Positions 1 through 7,889 of a DNA stretch of 64,000 nt are shown here, one piece after another (the first letter of the stretch is position 1; each line of letters opens with the position of its first letter). The notes under the pieces are model-generated. The model was not told where the DNA came from. It made no database searches and saw nothing but the letters and a program-made list of their open reading frames with translations. Origin of the DNA: Bacillus sp. MRMR6 (lineage in GTDB: Bacteria > Bacillota > Bacilli > Bacillales > Cytobacillaceae); assembly GCF_001940785.1 (NCBI RefSeq), contig NZ_MSLS01000001.1:100738-164737 (forward strand), read 5' to 3'. A program made the position numbers and the translations under genes.

Positions 1-965
1 TGGAATCTATTGGAGGTCTTGGAGCAAATCTCGCAGGGAAGATGCTGGCTGAGGCCGGTGTGTTAGGGCTAGGTTTAAACGGATCGAATTTCTCATCCTA
101 TGGCTCTGAAAAAAAGGGGTCACCCGTTAAAAGTTTTATCCGCTTCTGTGATCCTGAAGTAGAAATTAGGGATCATAGTCCAATTGAACAACCGCATATT
201 ATTGCCGTTTTTCATGAGGCGTTATATAAAATGGTAAATGTTGTTAGTGGTTTGCATGCAGATGGGATCGTATTAGTTAATACAGTGAGAGAATTTGATG
301 ATGTAAAGAAGGACTTGCTTCTTGAATATGGAACCTTGGCAATTGTTGACGCTTTAACGATAGCAGTTGAGGAGAAGACGAAAGTAAACACTGCTATGCT
401 GGGTGCTATGTTCCGAATCTGTGATTTCTTAGATCCCGATGCAATGAGAAATATTATTCGGAAAACGTTTGAGAAAAAATATCCGCATCTTGTAGAACCA
501 AATATCCGAACATTTGACCGAGGCTACAATGAAGTTCAATTTAAAACCTATGAAGTCCCTGGCGATGCAGCAGGCAAAGGCTTTATTCGTCCTTTACCTC
601 TCTTGGGTTATAAGACTCAAGAAATTGGCGGCGTAATCACCACACAAGCCAATAGTATTTTAAAAGACCTTAGCGGGTCACGACAAGGATTCCTGCCACA
701 GTTCAATAAAGAAAAATGCATTAACTGTGCTGCTTGTGATAACGCCTGTCCTGATTATTGCTTTGTTTGGGAAGCGGGAGAAGATAAAAAGGGCAGAAAG
801 CAAATGTTCCTTAACGGTATTGATTACCAGTATTGTAAAGGATGTTTAAAATGCGTCGAAGCTTGCCCTACCGAGGCCCTAGGCGAGCTTAGAGAGATGA
901 TTGGTTATGCAGATGCTAACCGTGTGAAGCAAAACTTTCCCTATTTAGAAGGAGGTAGTTTCTAA
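1..965 (+). CDS. 2-oxoacid:ferredoxin oxidoreductase, fused gamma-delta subunit (5' end missing)
   Basis: The frame is open from base 3, so the start lies outside the window. The visible N-terminal part has the gamma-subunit fold (GGLGANLAGKML, later NGSNFSSYGSE). The last 85 residues form a delta-like ferredoxin domain with two 4Fe-4S motifs, CINCAACDNACP and YCKGCLKCVEACP, followed by the stop. In this family the gamma domain helps bind CoA and the clusters pass electrons from the thiamine-bound intermediate to ferredoxin. The stop codon overlaps the ATG of the alpha-beta gene (TAATG), so the two are translationally coupled and form one cytoplasmic enzyme. The substrate (pyruvate, 2-oxoglutarate or branched 2-oxoacid) cannot be read from the sequence. 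Confidence 0.88.
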   Translation, partial: ESIGGLGANLAGKMLAEAGVLGLGLNGSNFSSYGSEKKGSPVKSFIRFCDPEVEIRDHSPIEQPHIIAVFHEALYKMVNVVSGLHADGIVLVNTVREFDDVKKDLLLEYGTLAIVDALTIAVEEKTKVNTAMLGAMFRICDFLDPDAMRNIIRKTFEKKYPHLVEPNIRTFDRGYNEVQFKTYEVPGDAAGKGFIRPLPLLGYKTQEIGGVITTQANSILKDLSGSRQGFLPQFNKEKCINCAACDNACPDYCFVWEAGEDKKGRKQMFLNGIDYQYCKGCLKCVEACPTEALGELREMIGYADANRVKQNFPYLEGGSF

Positions 966-3259
966 TGGCAACCTTAGAAGAAAAATTAACAGGTCAAAAC
1001 ATTGCAGAGCAGCTATCCACCTTTGAATCTGGCAATGAAATGGCAGCGATGGCAGCTGCACAAATCAATTATCATATCATGGGGTATTTTCCGATTACTC
1101 CTTCAACGGAAGTAGCTCAGTATTTAGACCAAATGAAGGCTCGCGGAGAGCATGATATTCATTTAATACCAGCCGACGGCGAGCACGGTTCTGCGGTTAT
1201 TTGCTACGGGGCAGCAGCAACAGGTGCAAGAGTCTTTAATGCTACAAGTGCAAACGGTTTATTGTACATGATTGAACAACTTCCTGTTCAAGCGGGTACA
1301 CGTTTTCCAATGGTTATGAACCTTGTGACTCGTTCTGTCAGTGGACCGCTTGATATTAGAGGAGATCACTCGGATCTTTATTATGCACTAAATACAGGCT
1401 GGGTTATTCTTACAGCAAGAACACCTCAAGCTGTTTACGATATGAATATTTTGGCACTCAAAATTGCTGAACATTCTAAGGTGCGTCTTCCCGTTATTGT
1501 TGCCTACGACGGATTTTTCACCTCGCATCAAAAGCGTCGTGTAGAATTTTTTAAGAACCGGAAAGTGGTGCAAGAGTTCGTAGGGGAATGTCCAACAGAT
1601 TACCATTTTGCCAGAGATCCAAAGAAACCGGTAACAATCGGTGCACATATGAATGGGGATGACCTGATCAATAATCATTATCAGCAATCGGAAGCCATTT
1701 ATGCGGCAGGGGGAGTTTTTAGAGAAGTGGCCATCGAATATGCTCGAATCTCGGGTCGAGAATATCCTGTATTGGACCTGTATAAAATGGAAGATGCCGA
1801 AGTAGCACTATTCTTATTAAATTCGGCTGCAGAATCTGCAAAGGATGTTGTCGATCAGCTACGGGCAAAGGGTGTTAAGGCTGGTGTAATTAGTCCTAAT
1901 ATCATCCGTCCATTCCCAGCTAAGGAAATTCGTGCGGCACTTAAAAATGTAAAAGCATTATTGGTAGGTGAACGTGCAGATTCTTACGGTGCAAACGGCC
2001 CTAACTTAACACATGAAGTCAAATCTGCCCTTCAAGAGGACCGTCATAATCAGACAATCGTACTAAGTCGTGTCTTCGGACTTGGAGGAAAGGACTTTTA
2101 TGCAGATGATGCTTCAAACTTCTTCGAAATGACGGTTGCTGCTTTGGAAAAAGGCTATGCTGAAAAAACTTTTGATTATTACGGTCATGTACCGGGTAAT
2201 CCAGAAAACATCTTGAAACCGGTTATTACACCTCAGCATGGGGATGTTTATAAGACTGGTTTGATTGATATCAAGCTGGATGAAGAAACGAATAAGTTAA
2301 TAGTAAAAATTCCGCCGCTTCGTGCGCTTACCACTAAGCCGAAGCGAATTGCATCCGGACATGGAGCATGTCCGGGATGTGGAATTTTTACTGGTTTGGA
2401 ACTTTTCTTTAAAGGGATTGAAGGGGATATCGTTACATTATTCCAGACTGGCTGTGCGTATGTAACGACTACTTCTTATCCACATAGCTCACATAAACAA
2501 ACGATGATTCATAACCTGTTTCAAAATGGTGCCGCGACTCTTTCAGGAACTCTTGAAGCGTTCTTAGAACTAAAAAGACGGGGCGAAATAGAAGTCTCCG
2601 ATGAGGCAACATTTGTTATGATAACGGGTGATGGCGGTATGGATATAGGAATGGGGTCAGCCATTGGTACTGCTCTTCGTGGCCACAAGCTAATAATGCT
2701 TGAGTATGATAACGAGGGTTATATGAATACTGGATCACAGATGTCTTACTCTACTCCTTTAGGTCATATGACCAGTACTTCTGGTGTTGGAAAAACACAA
2801 AAGGGCAAGACGTTCCACCATAAGGATACGGCACAAATTATGGCGGCAACCAATATTCCTTATGTTTTTACTGGTGCAGAAGCGTTCCCTCAGGATTTAA
2901 TCAAGAAAGGTGCTAAGGCACAGTGGTATGCTCAAAATGTAGGAACGGTTTACGGCAAAATCCTTATTACTTGTCCGCTAAACTGGAAGTCTGAAGATCG
3001 GTATGGTTCAACGATTTTAGCTGCTGCTGTTAACTCATGTTTCTTCCCGCTTTATGAAATAGAGCAGGGTGTAACGACCATAACATACGATCCAGAAGCA
3101 AAGAATAAACGTATTCCTCTGTCTGATTGGTTAAATTATATGGGTAAAACGAAACACCTGCTGAGGGAAGAAAACTTGCATTTATTAGATGAATTTTGTG
3201 AAGAAGTCGAGAAAAGATGGCAGCGACTAAAAGCAAAGCACGAAAGTCCATTTTTATAA
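965..3259 (+). CDS. 2-oxoacid:ferredoxin oxidoreductase, fused alpha-beta subunit
   Basis: This 764-residue protein would oxidatively decarboxylate a 2-oxoacid to acyl-CoA and reduce ferredoxin with thiamine diphosphate. Domains in order: alpha (pyrimidine-binding) domain near residues 20-250 with GYFPITPSTEVAQYL; a transketolase-C-like domain II near 265-365; and a beta TPP-binding domain near 455-690. The beta domain carries HGACPGCG near 467 and the TPP signature GDGGMDIGMG near 555, followed by DNEGYMNTG. Alpha and beta are fused here while gamma and delta are fused upstream, a two-gene layout of a normally four-domain enzyme. A strong terminator follows. Finding such an enzyme in a genome that also encodes PDH suggests a separate low-potential electron route. 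Substrate is unresolved. Confidence 0.9.
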   Translation: MATLEEKLTGQNIAEQLSTFESGNEMAAMAAAQINYHIMGYFPITPSTEVAQYLDQMKARGEHDIHLIPADGEHGSAVICYGAAATGARVFNATSANGLLYMIEQLPVQAGTRFPMVMNLVTRSVSGPLDIRGDHSDLYYALNTGWVILTARTPQAVYDMNILALKIAEHSKVRLPVIVAYDGFFTSHQKRRVEFFKNRKVVQEFVGECPTDYHFARDPKKPVTIGAHMNGDDLINNHYQQSEAIYAAGGVFREVAIEYARISGREYPVLDLYKMEDAEVALFLLNSAAESAKDVVDQLRAKGVKAGVISPNIIRPFPAKEIRAALKNVKALLVGERADSYGANGPNLTHEVKSALQEDRHNQTIVLSRVFGLGGKDFYADDASNFFEMTVAALEKGYAEKTFDYYGHVPGNPENILKPVITPQHGDVYKTGLIDIKLDEETNKLIVKIPPLRALTTKPKRIASGHGACPGCGIFTGLELFFKGIEGDIVTLFQTGCAYVTTTSYPHSSHKQTMIHNLFQNGAATLSGTLEAFLELKRRGEIEVSDEATFVMITGDGGMDIGMGSAIGTALRGHKLIMLEYDNEGYMNTGSQMSYSTPLGHMTSTSGVGKTQKGKTFHHKDTAQIMAATNIPYVFTGAEAFPQDLIKKGAKAQWYAQNVGTVYGKILITCPLNWKSEDRYGSTILAAAVNSCFFPLYEIEQGVTTITYDPEAKNKRIPLSDWLNYMGKTKHLLREENLHLLDEFCEEVEKRWQRLKAKHESPFL

Positions 3260-3304
3260 AAAGTTGAGGCAAAGTGGTTAGTACCACTTTGCCTTAACTT
3301 TTTA
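3258..3304 (+). terminator. Intrinsic terminator of the ferredoxin oxidoreductase operon
   Basis: Near-perfect stem AAAAGTTGAGGCAAAGTGG with its complement, six-base loop TTAGTA, then a T-rich tail. It begins at the stop codon of the alpha-beta gene. Confidence 0.85.
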
Positions 3305-3305
3305 T

Positions 3306-3334
3306 TTGACATTAACTGTATAATTTGATATACA
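3306..3334 (+). promoter_or_regulatory. SigA-type promoter of the arsR-like gene
   Basis: TTGACA at 3306-3311, 17-base spacer, TATACA at 3329-3334. The -10 element lies inside the palindromic operator at 3321-3358, so repressor binding would block RNA polymerase. Confidence 0.75.
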
Positions 3335-3358
3335 TCTAATTAGATATATATCAAATTA
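3321..3358. promoter_or_regulatory. 38-bp palindrome, probable operator of the ArsR/DUF2087 regulator
   Basis: Centred between 3339 and 3340; 18 of 19 base pairs match, and only 3333/3346 fails. The centre is ATCTAATTAGAT, typical in form of ArsR-family operators. It covers the -10 box and start region of the only downstream gene, so autorepression is the simplest reading. Confidence 0.72.
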
Positions 3359-3373
3359 AAGGGGCGGAAAAAG

Positions 3374-3958
3374 GTGCAATTAGACAGGTTAGTCACTTTC
3401 TATAAAACGATGGGGGATCCAACGAGGGTTCGAATTGTTACACTGTTGGCGAAAGGACCACTTCATGGTCAGGCTATTGCGGGGAAGCTCGGTCTAACCC
3501 CACCGACTATAACTCATCATTTAAAGAAATTGCGTGAGGCTTCTGTTGTCTATGAAAGGCGGGACAAAAATATGATTTATTTCTATCTGAATGAATCGAT
3601 GATTAAGCAGCAGGCGCTGGTTCTAACACAGTTACTGGATAAAAAAGAGGAGGAACTGGAGAATATGGTTAAGGTAAGCTTAGAAAGGCAGAAGGTTATT
3701 GACAATTTTTTTACCAAAGAAGGAAAACTGAAGAATATCCCTGCACAGCGGAAAAAGAAGTTAATGGTGTTTGAGCATATAATTCAGGGGATGAAGGTTG
3801 GAAAGAAATATCAGGAGAAGGAAATCAATGAGTATATTAAACAGTTCCATGATGATTATGCAACGATAAGGAGAGAGTTTATTATTAATCATTATATGTT
3901 TCGTGAGAATGGGATATATGAGTTAAATCCTCACGAAATGTGGGCGAAAATCGAATGA
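3374..3958 (+). CDS. ArsR-family repressor with C-terminal DUF2087 domain
   Basis: This is a GTG start, 194 residues. Residues 1-80 form a winged helix (MGDPTRVRIVTLLAKGPLHG, then LTPPTITHHLKKL as recognition helix and a YFYLNES wing). Residues about 115-185 match DUF2087 (KKLMVFEHIIQGM, FIINHYMFRENGIYEL). There is no ArsR-type cysteine pair (CVC) in the helix, so a thiol-bound arsenic or heavy metal ligand is unlikely. The gene stands alone between two terminators and has its own promoter overlapped by a palindrome. It may regulate itself and distant targets; a role at the neighbouring ferredoxin oxidoreductase is possible but unsupported. The family call is firm, the signal unknown. Confidence 0.88.
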   Translation: MQLDRLVTFYKTMGDPTRVRIVTLLAKGPLHGQAIAGKLGLTPPTITHHLKKLREASVVYERRDKNMIYFYLNESMIKQQALVLTQLLDKKEEELENMVKVSLERQKVIDNFFTKEGKLKNIPAQRKKKLMVFEHIIQGMKVGKKYQEKEINEYIKQFHDDYATIRREFIINHYMFRENGIYELNPHEMWAKIE

Positions 3959-3989
3959 CAAAAGCAATCCAAATGGATTGCTTTTGTCA
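3956..3989. terminator. Bidirectional terminator between arsR-like gene and mtnK
   Basis: Perfect 15-bp stem, TGACAAAAGCAATCC at 3956-3970 and its complement at 3975-3989, loop AAAT. It begins with the stop codon of the arsR-like gene and serves the converging mtnK as well. Confidence 0.8.
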
Positions 3990-4014
3990 ATGGAAAGTGT
4001 AGAATTTCTAGCAT

Positions 4015-5202
4015 TTATTGAAGTGCTTTTTTGACTGTATCGACCAATATTTCTAATCTGTTAATTCCTTTTCTTTGTTTGATTAAGGTTTTACCTAGTT
4101 TAAGGGAATTTTGTTTTGCGTTGATTCGGGTTTGGTCGTCTACGATTTTGTCTAAATCGGCCACATGGGACAGCCCGATTGTTCGGCGGATTAATTCACA
4201 TCCTGCAAAGCCTACAGCATCCTCGAAATATTTGGACTTTAAGTGGTCGAGAAACAGCCTAGATTTGGATAAATCATCTTTGTTTGCAATTTCCCATAAG
4301 ACGGTAAACTGTTCGTCAAATACATTCCAAACCGTTTGTATATGATGGATAAAAATTTCTTTCTTTTCAGAAGAAGCAATTACCTGGAAGAGCAGATTTG
4401 CAAATACCTGACCGATATCAAATCCGGCTGGACCATAAAAAGCAAATTCAGGATCAATCACTTTGGTTTCCGTGCTGCTTGCAAATATGCTGCCTGTATG
4501 CAAATCTCCATGGAGAAGAACTTCAGCTTCGGTTAAGAAGCTTTTCTTCAAAACAGAGATTTGATATTTTAATTCACCATCATTCCAAATCGATTGGACT
4601 TCACTTCGTAAACTTTCCTCAAAATCATTTGTTTCAGCATCATAATAGGGATCGGTAAAAATAAGGTCCTCCGTTATATTGCAAAGTTCAGGATTAATAA
4701 ATTTTGCTGCCTGTTCTTTTTTTAATTGAGGACCTAGTGCATAGTCTGATGTGAAAAATAATGTTTTAGCTAGATATTCACCGATATGCTTAGATAATAA
4801 AGGGTAGGTCTCGCCATTTATAAATCCGCTTCTTGCAATGGCTAAATGAGAAAGGTCCTCCATAACCGTAACAGCCAACACATCATCTGTGTAATATACC
4901 TCTGGGACGTAATCTGGGACTATATGACCAAAGACTTTTAATGCATCTGCTTCAATTTTAGCTCTTTTTAACGTAAGGGGCCAGCTTTCGCCAACAACTT
5001 TAGCATATGGAAGTGCTTGCTTTATAATGATTCCCTTATTAGTAGCTTCATCAACGATATGAAAGACTAGATTAAGATTTCCGTCACCGATTTCTTTGCA
5101 GTTTAATTTGGTGTTGTTACAAAAAAGTTTTAAACTTAGGGCAAGTTCAACGGCTGAGTTTTCAGTTAATGGATGGTAAGTAGTTGCATTTAATAGACTC
5201 AT
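4015..5202 (-). CDS. mtnK: 5-methylthioribose kinase
   Basis: MtnK phosphorylates 5-methylthioribose to its 1-phosphate, an entry step of methionine salvage. The 395-residue length is usual for the family. The aminoglycoside-kinase-like catalytic loop HGDLHTGSI is at 231-239 and the metal-binding VIDPEFAFYGPAGFD near 248-262. The ATG start has a strong AAGGAGG seven bases upstream. It is preceded by its own SigA promoter and an S-box riboswitch with terminator, so it is expressed when S-adenosylmethionine is scarce. In B. subtilis mtnK is co-transcribed with mtnA (isomerase); here mtnK ends in a terminator and no mtnA is present in the window. Confidence 0.95.
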   Translation of the reverse strand: MSLLNATTYHPLTENSAVELALSLKLFCNNTKLNCKEIGDGNLNLVFHIVDEATNKGIIIKQALPYAKVVGESWPLTLKRAKIEADALKVFGHIVPDYVPEVYYTDDVLAVTVMEDLSHLAIARSGFINGETYPLLSKHIGEYLAKTLFFTSDYALGPQLKKEQAAKFINPELCNITEDLIFTDPYYDAETNDFEESLRSEVQSIWNDGELKYQISVLKKSFLTEAEVLLHGDLHTGSIFASSTETKVIDPEFAFYGPAGFDIGQVFANLLFQVIASSEKKEIFIHHIQTVWNVFDEQFTVLWEIANKDDLSKSRLFLDHLKSKYFEDAVGFAGCELIRRTIGLSHVADLDKIVDDQTRINAKQNSLKLGKTLIKQRKGINRLEILVDTVKKALQ

Positions 5203-5246
5203 GATAATCCTCCTTAATTTGCGAGGCTTTAGTGTATGATGACACT

Positions 5247-5276
5247 AAAAAGCCTCTTTCTTTTCTGAAAGAGGCT
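5247..5276 (-). terminator. Riboswitch-controlled terminator upstream of mtnK
   Basis: On the minus strand AGCCTCTTTC pairs with GAAAGAGGCT (loop of six) and runs into TTTTTAG. It is the expression platform of the adjacent S-box. Confidence 0.85.
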
Positions 5277-5301
5277 AGAAGACAAATAGTCTGTCGCACC
5301 T

Positions 5302-5453
5302 CTTATCTCTCAGAAAGGGTCTCCTTCTGTTGGAATTAGCACCGTGCCAAGAAGAGGTATCCCTAGTGCTTCATGCACCCCATTTTTCAATGGCATCTTG
5401 GTCGGTTGCTGGGCTTCAAAGGGCCAAATCCCTCAGCCAGCTCGTGATAAGAG
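5302..5453 (-). promoter_or_regulatory. SAM-I (S-box) riboswitch, mtnK leader
   Basis: On the minus strand the conserved S-box blocks occur in order: CTCTTATCACGAG, GCTGGCTGAGGGA, GGCCC, GAAGCCCAGCAACC, a variable P3 arm, GGTGCTAATTCC, then GAGAGATAAGAG closing P1. When SAM binds, the downstream hairpin at 5247-5276 forms and transcription stops. The aptamer is somewhat longer than usual because of an extended P3 arm. Confidence 0.95.
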
Positions 5454-5484
5454 TAATCATTATATTTTTTTAATTTCGAAAAGT

Positions 5485-5513
5485 ATCATAACAAGCGGGA
5501 AAGATGCTGTCAA
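5485..5513 (-). promoter_or_regulatory. SigA promoter of the S-box-mtnK unit
   Basis: On the minus strand TTGACA (5513-5508), 17-base spacer, TATGAT (5490-5485). Transcription would start about 25-30 bases before the aptamer. Confidence 0.8.
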
Positions 5514-5541
5514 TATTTTTTGAAAATTATATTTACAGCAA

Positions 5542-6327
5542 CTATTTATAGAATTCTGGTTTTCGATCTGTGAAAATAGGAATTTGCTTACGCACTTGTG
5601 TAACTAAATCTAAATCAATCACACCAGTTAGAATCTCCTCATTCTCTCCAGCCTCGGAAATGACTTCACCCCAAGGGTCAATAATCATGGAATGACCTGC
5701 AAACTGATTGTTCGGGTCTTTCCCAGAGCGATTACAAGCAATTACATAACATTGATTTTCGATGGCTCTGGCAATAAGCAATGCCCGCCAGTGTGACAGG
5801 CGTGCTGCAGGCCATTCGGCAACAACAAATAATGCTTTTGCCCCCTCTGCGGTATGAGTACGGACCCATTCTGGAAAGCGTATATCATAACAAATCATTC
5901 CTGCAAACGGAAGATTATCAATTTCGAATAATCCTTTTTCAGTGCCCGCTTCTAAATAGAGGTGTTCATCCATTAGTTTAAAGAGATGCAGTTTGCTATA
6001 TTGATGAATGAGTTCTCCCTTTTTGTTTATGATAAGCAATGTATTTTTTACACCATTTTCTGTTTGATTTGCAACTGAACCCCCAACAAGGTGGACTCCA
6101 TACTTTTGAGCTAATTTCTTTAAGAAATGAATCGTTTTACTAGCTTCATGGTCAGCGATGACATCAAGGCGTGTCAGATCATATCCAGTTGTCCATAATT
6201 CAGGAAGAACAATCACGTCTGGCTGCTCATGGATTGAAGCTTGAATAAGTTTTTCTGCGGTTTTATAGTTCCTGTCAGGTTTACCAAAGACAATATCCAT
6301 CTGGAGACAGGCAATTTTTAATTTCAA
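5542..6327 (-). CDS. mtnU: Carbon-nitrogen hydrolase family protein, methionine-salvage associated (MtnU)
   Basis: This is a nitrilase-superfamily amidohydrolase of about 261 residues. It shows the Glu-Lys-Cys catalytic set: LPELWTTGYD (Glu), YSKLHLF (Lys) and GMICYDIRFPEW (Cys). MtnU-like proteins are thought to deamidate the 2-oxo acid amides (2-oxoglutaramate or similar) produced by MtnE transamination; this is from family knowledge. The TTG at 6327 is preferred over GTG at 6336 because GAGGTG then sits six bases upstream. It is divergent from mtnE, with about 115 bases between them, and lies upstream of the separately promoted mtnK unit. The product call is strong, the exact substrate inferred. 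Confidence 0.88.
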   Translation of the reverse strand: MKLKIACLQMDIVFGKPDRNYKTAEKLIQASIHEQPDVIVLPELWTTGYDLTRLDVIADHEASKTIHFLKKLAQKYGVHLVGGSVANQTENGVKNTLLIINKKGELIHQYSKLHLFKLMDEHLYLEAGTEKGLFEIDNLPFAGMICYDIRFPEWVRTHTAEGAKALFVVAEWPAARLSHWRALLIARAIENQCYVIACNRSGKDPNNQFAGHSMIIDPWGEVISEAGENEEILTGVIDLDLVTQVRKQIPIFTDRKPEFYK

Positions 6328-6443
6328 AATCTTCACCTCATTTGGAATTTCTGAATTTTAACTTTACAAGCTGTTATAAAAGTTATATCATTTGTGACTA
6401 GAATTTCAACTAAAATATGAATTAATTAAAGCAGGTGAGAGCG

Positions 6444-7622
6444 ATGAAACAATTTGCACCGTCAGAATTATTAAATAGTCTTCCCAAACAATTTTTTGCT
6501 TCACTGGTAAAAAAAGTAGGAATATATATTGAACAAGGATATGATGTTATTAATTTAGGACAAGGCAATCCAGACCAGCCTACACCAGAACATATTGTGG
6601 CAAAGCTGCAGGAAGCCGCTGAGAGTCCCCTTAATCATAAATATTCACCTTTCCAAGGACATGCCTATTTGAAAGAGGCAGCTGCAGATTTTTATCTCAA
6701 ACAGTATGGGGTTAAGATTGATGCTAAGGCGGAAGTAGCAATTTTATTTGGGGGTAAAGCAGGCTTAGTTGAAATTCCCCAATGTCTTCTGAATCCTGGC
6801 GATCTGATGCTTGTACCAGATCCGGGATACCCAGACTATTGGTCAGGGGTTGCTCTTGCAAAGGCCGAAATGGCAACGATGCCATTAAAAGAAGAAAATG
6901 GTTTCTTACCAGACTATAGTGAACTAGACAAAGAGATCGTCAAAAAGGCTAAACTAATGTTACTAAACTACCCAAACAATCCTACAGGAGCCACGGCAAC
7001 TAGAGAGTTTTTCGAAGAAACGATTAAACTTGCTGAGGAGAATGATATTTGTGTCGTTCATGATTTTGCCTATGGAGCTATTGGGTTTGATGAGGAAAAA
7101 CCTCTAAGTTTCTTACAACTGAAAGGTGCTAAAGAGGTAGGGATTGAAATATATACCTTATCAAAGACCTACAACATGGCCGGTTGGCGGGTTGGATTTG
7201 CGATCGGTAATCCTAGTGTTATTTCTGCCATTGAATTGCTCCAAGACCATATGTATGTTAGTTTATTTGGAGCTATTCAAGAGGCTGCAGCAGCTGCTTT
7301 AACATCATCACAGGATTGCGTAAGAGAGTTAAATGCTCTTTACGAGCGGAGGCGGAATGTGTTAATAGATGGACTGCAATCACTAGGCTGGAAGGTCACA
7401 GCTCCAAAGGGTTCCTTTTTTGCATGGCTCAAAGTTCCAGAAGGATATAACTCTGAACAATTTGCTAATATTCTTCTGGAGCAGGCTCACATCATGGTGG
7501 CTCCGGGTATTGGTTTCGGTAAGTACGGTGAAGGTTTTGTGAGGGTAGGGTTATTAACCTCTGAGAACAGATTAACAGAAGCAGTTGAAAGAATTAGTAA
7601 GTTGGAAATTTTTAAAAAATAA
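6444..7622 (+). CDS. mtnE: Methionine-salvage aminotransferase (MtnE)
   Basis: This is a class I/II PLP aminotransferase that converts 4-methylthio-2-oxobutanoate to methionine, the last salvage step. Visible features: LGQGNPDQPTPEHI near the N-terminus, NYPNNPTGA, and the PLP lysine in YTLSKTYNMAGWRVGF. A GTG nine bases upstream (6435) is in frame, but AGGTGAG at 6433-6439 fits as the ribosome site for ATG 6444, giving MKQFAPSELL. The gene is divergent from mtnU and ends just before the promoter of the mtnW leader, so it is not under the second S-box. It is 392 residues, normal for the family. Confidence 0.92.
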   Translation: MKQFAPSELLNSLPKQFFASLVKKVGIYIEQGYDVINLGQGNPDQPTPEHIVAKLQEAAESPLNHKYSPFQGHAYLKEAAADFYLKQYGVKIDAKAEVAILFGGKAGLVEIPQCLLNPGDLMLVPDPGYPDYWSGVALAKAEMATMPLKEENGFLPDYSELDKEIVKKAKLMLLNYPNNPTGATATREFFEETIKLAEENDICVVHDFAYGAIGFDEEKPLSFLQLKGAKEVGIEIYTLSKTYNMAGWRVGFAIGNPSVISAIELLQDHMYVSLFGAIQEAAAAALTSSQDCVRELNALYERRRNVLIDGLQSLGWKVTAPKGSFFAWLKVPEGYNSEQFANILLEQAHIMVAPGIGFGKYGEGFVRVGLLTSENRLTEAVERISKLEIFKK

Positions 7623-7624
7623 AG

Positions 7625-7653
7625 TTGACAAAAAATAAATTTCTTGGGATAAT
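7625..7653 (+). promoter_or_regulatory. SigA promoter of the S-box-mtnWXBD unit
   Basis: TTGACA at 7625-7630, 17-base spacer, GATAAT at 7648-7653. It starts three bases after the mtnE stop codon and about 50 bases before the aptamer. Confidence 0.85.
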
Positions 7654-7700
7654 CCAAAATAAGTTTAACAACGTACAAATAAGTAAATACTACGAATCGT

Positions 7701-7811
7701 TTTCTTATCAAGAGCAGGTGGAGGGAAAAGCCCGATGAAGCCCGGCAACCGACTTAACCATTAAGTTAAGCACGGTGCTAAATCTTGCAGCTAATTGCTG
7801 AAAGATGAGAA
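7701..7811 (+). promoter_or_regulatory. SAM-I (S-box) riboswitch, mtnW leader
   Basis: Ordered S-box blocks: TTCTTATCAAGAG, GGTGGAGGGA, AAGCCCGATGAAGCCCGGCA, a P3 arm (GACTTAA/TTAAGTT), GCACGGTGCTAAATC, and AAAGATGAGAA pairing with the 5' end as P1. It is the compact standard form, unlike the longer mtnK copy. Confidence 0.95.
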
Positions 7812-7832
7812 GATGTTAGTTTTTTTGATGCT

Positions 7833-7863
7833 AACCTCTTCTTTTATTAGGAGAGGTTTTTTA
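7833..7863 (+). terminator. Riboswitch-controlled terminator upstream of mtnW
   Basis: AACCTCT pairs with AGAGGTT and is followed by a T run. The competing antiterminator uses GAAGATGTTAG (from 7809) with CTAACCTCTTC, so the 3' side of P1 is shared between the alternative folds. Confidence 0.8.
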
Positions 7864-7889
7864 GTTTTGACTTGAGAGGATGAAGATTT

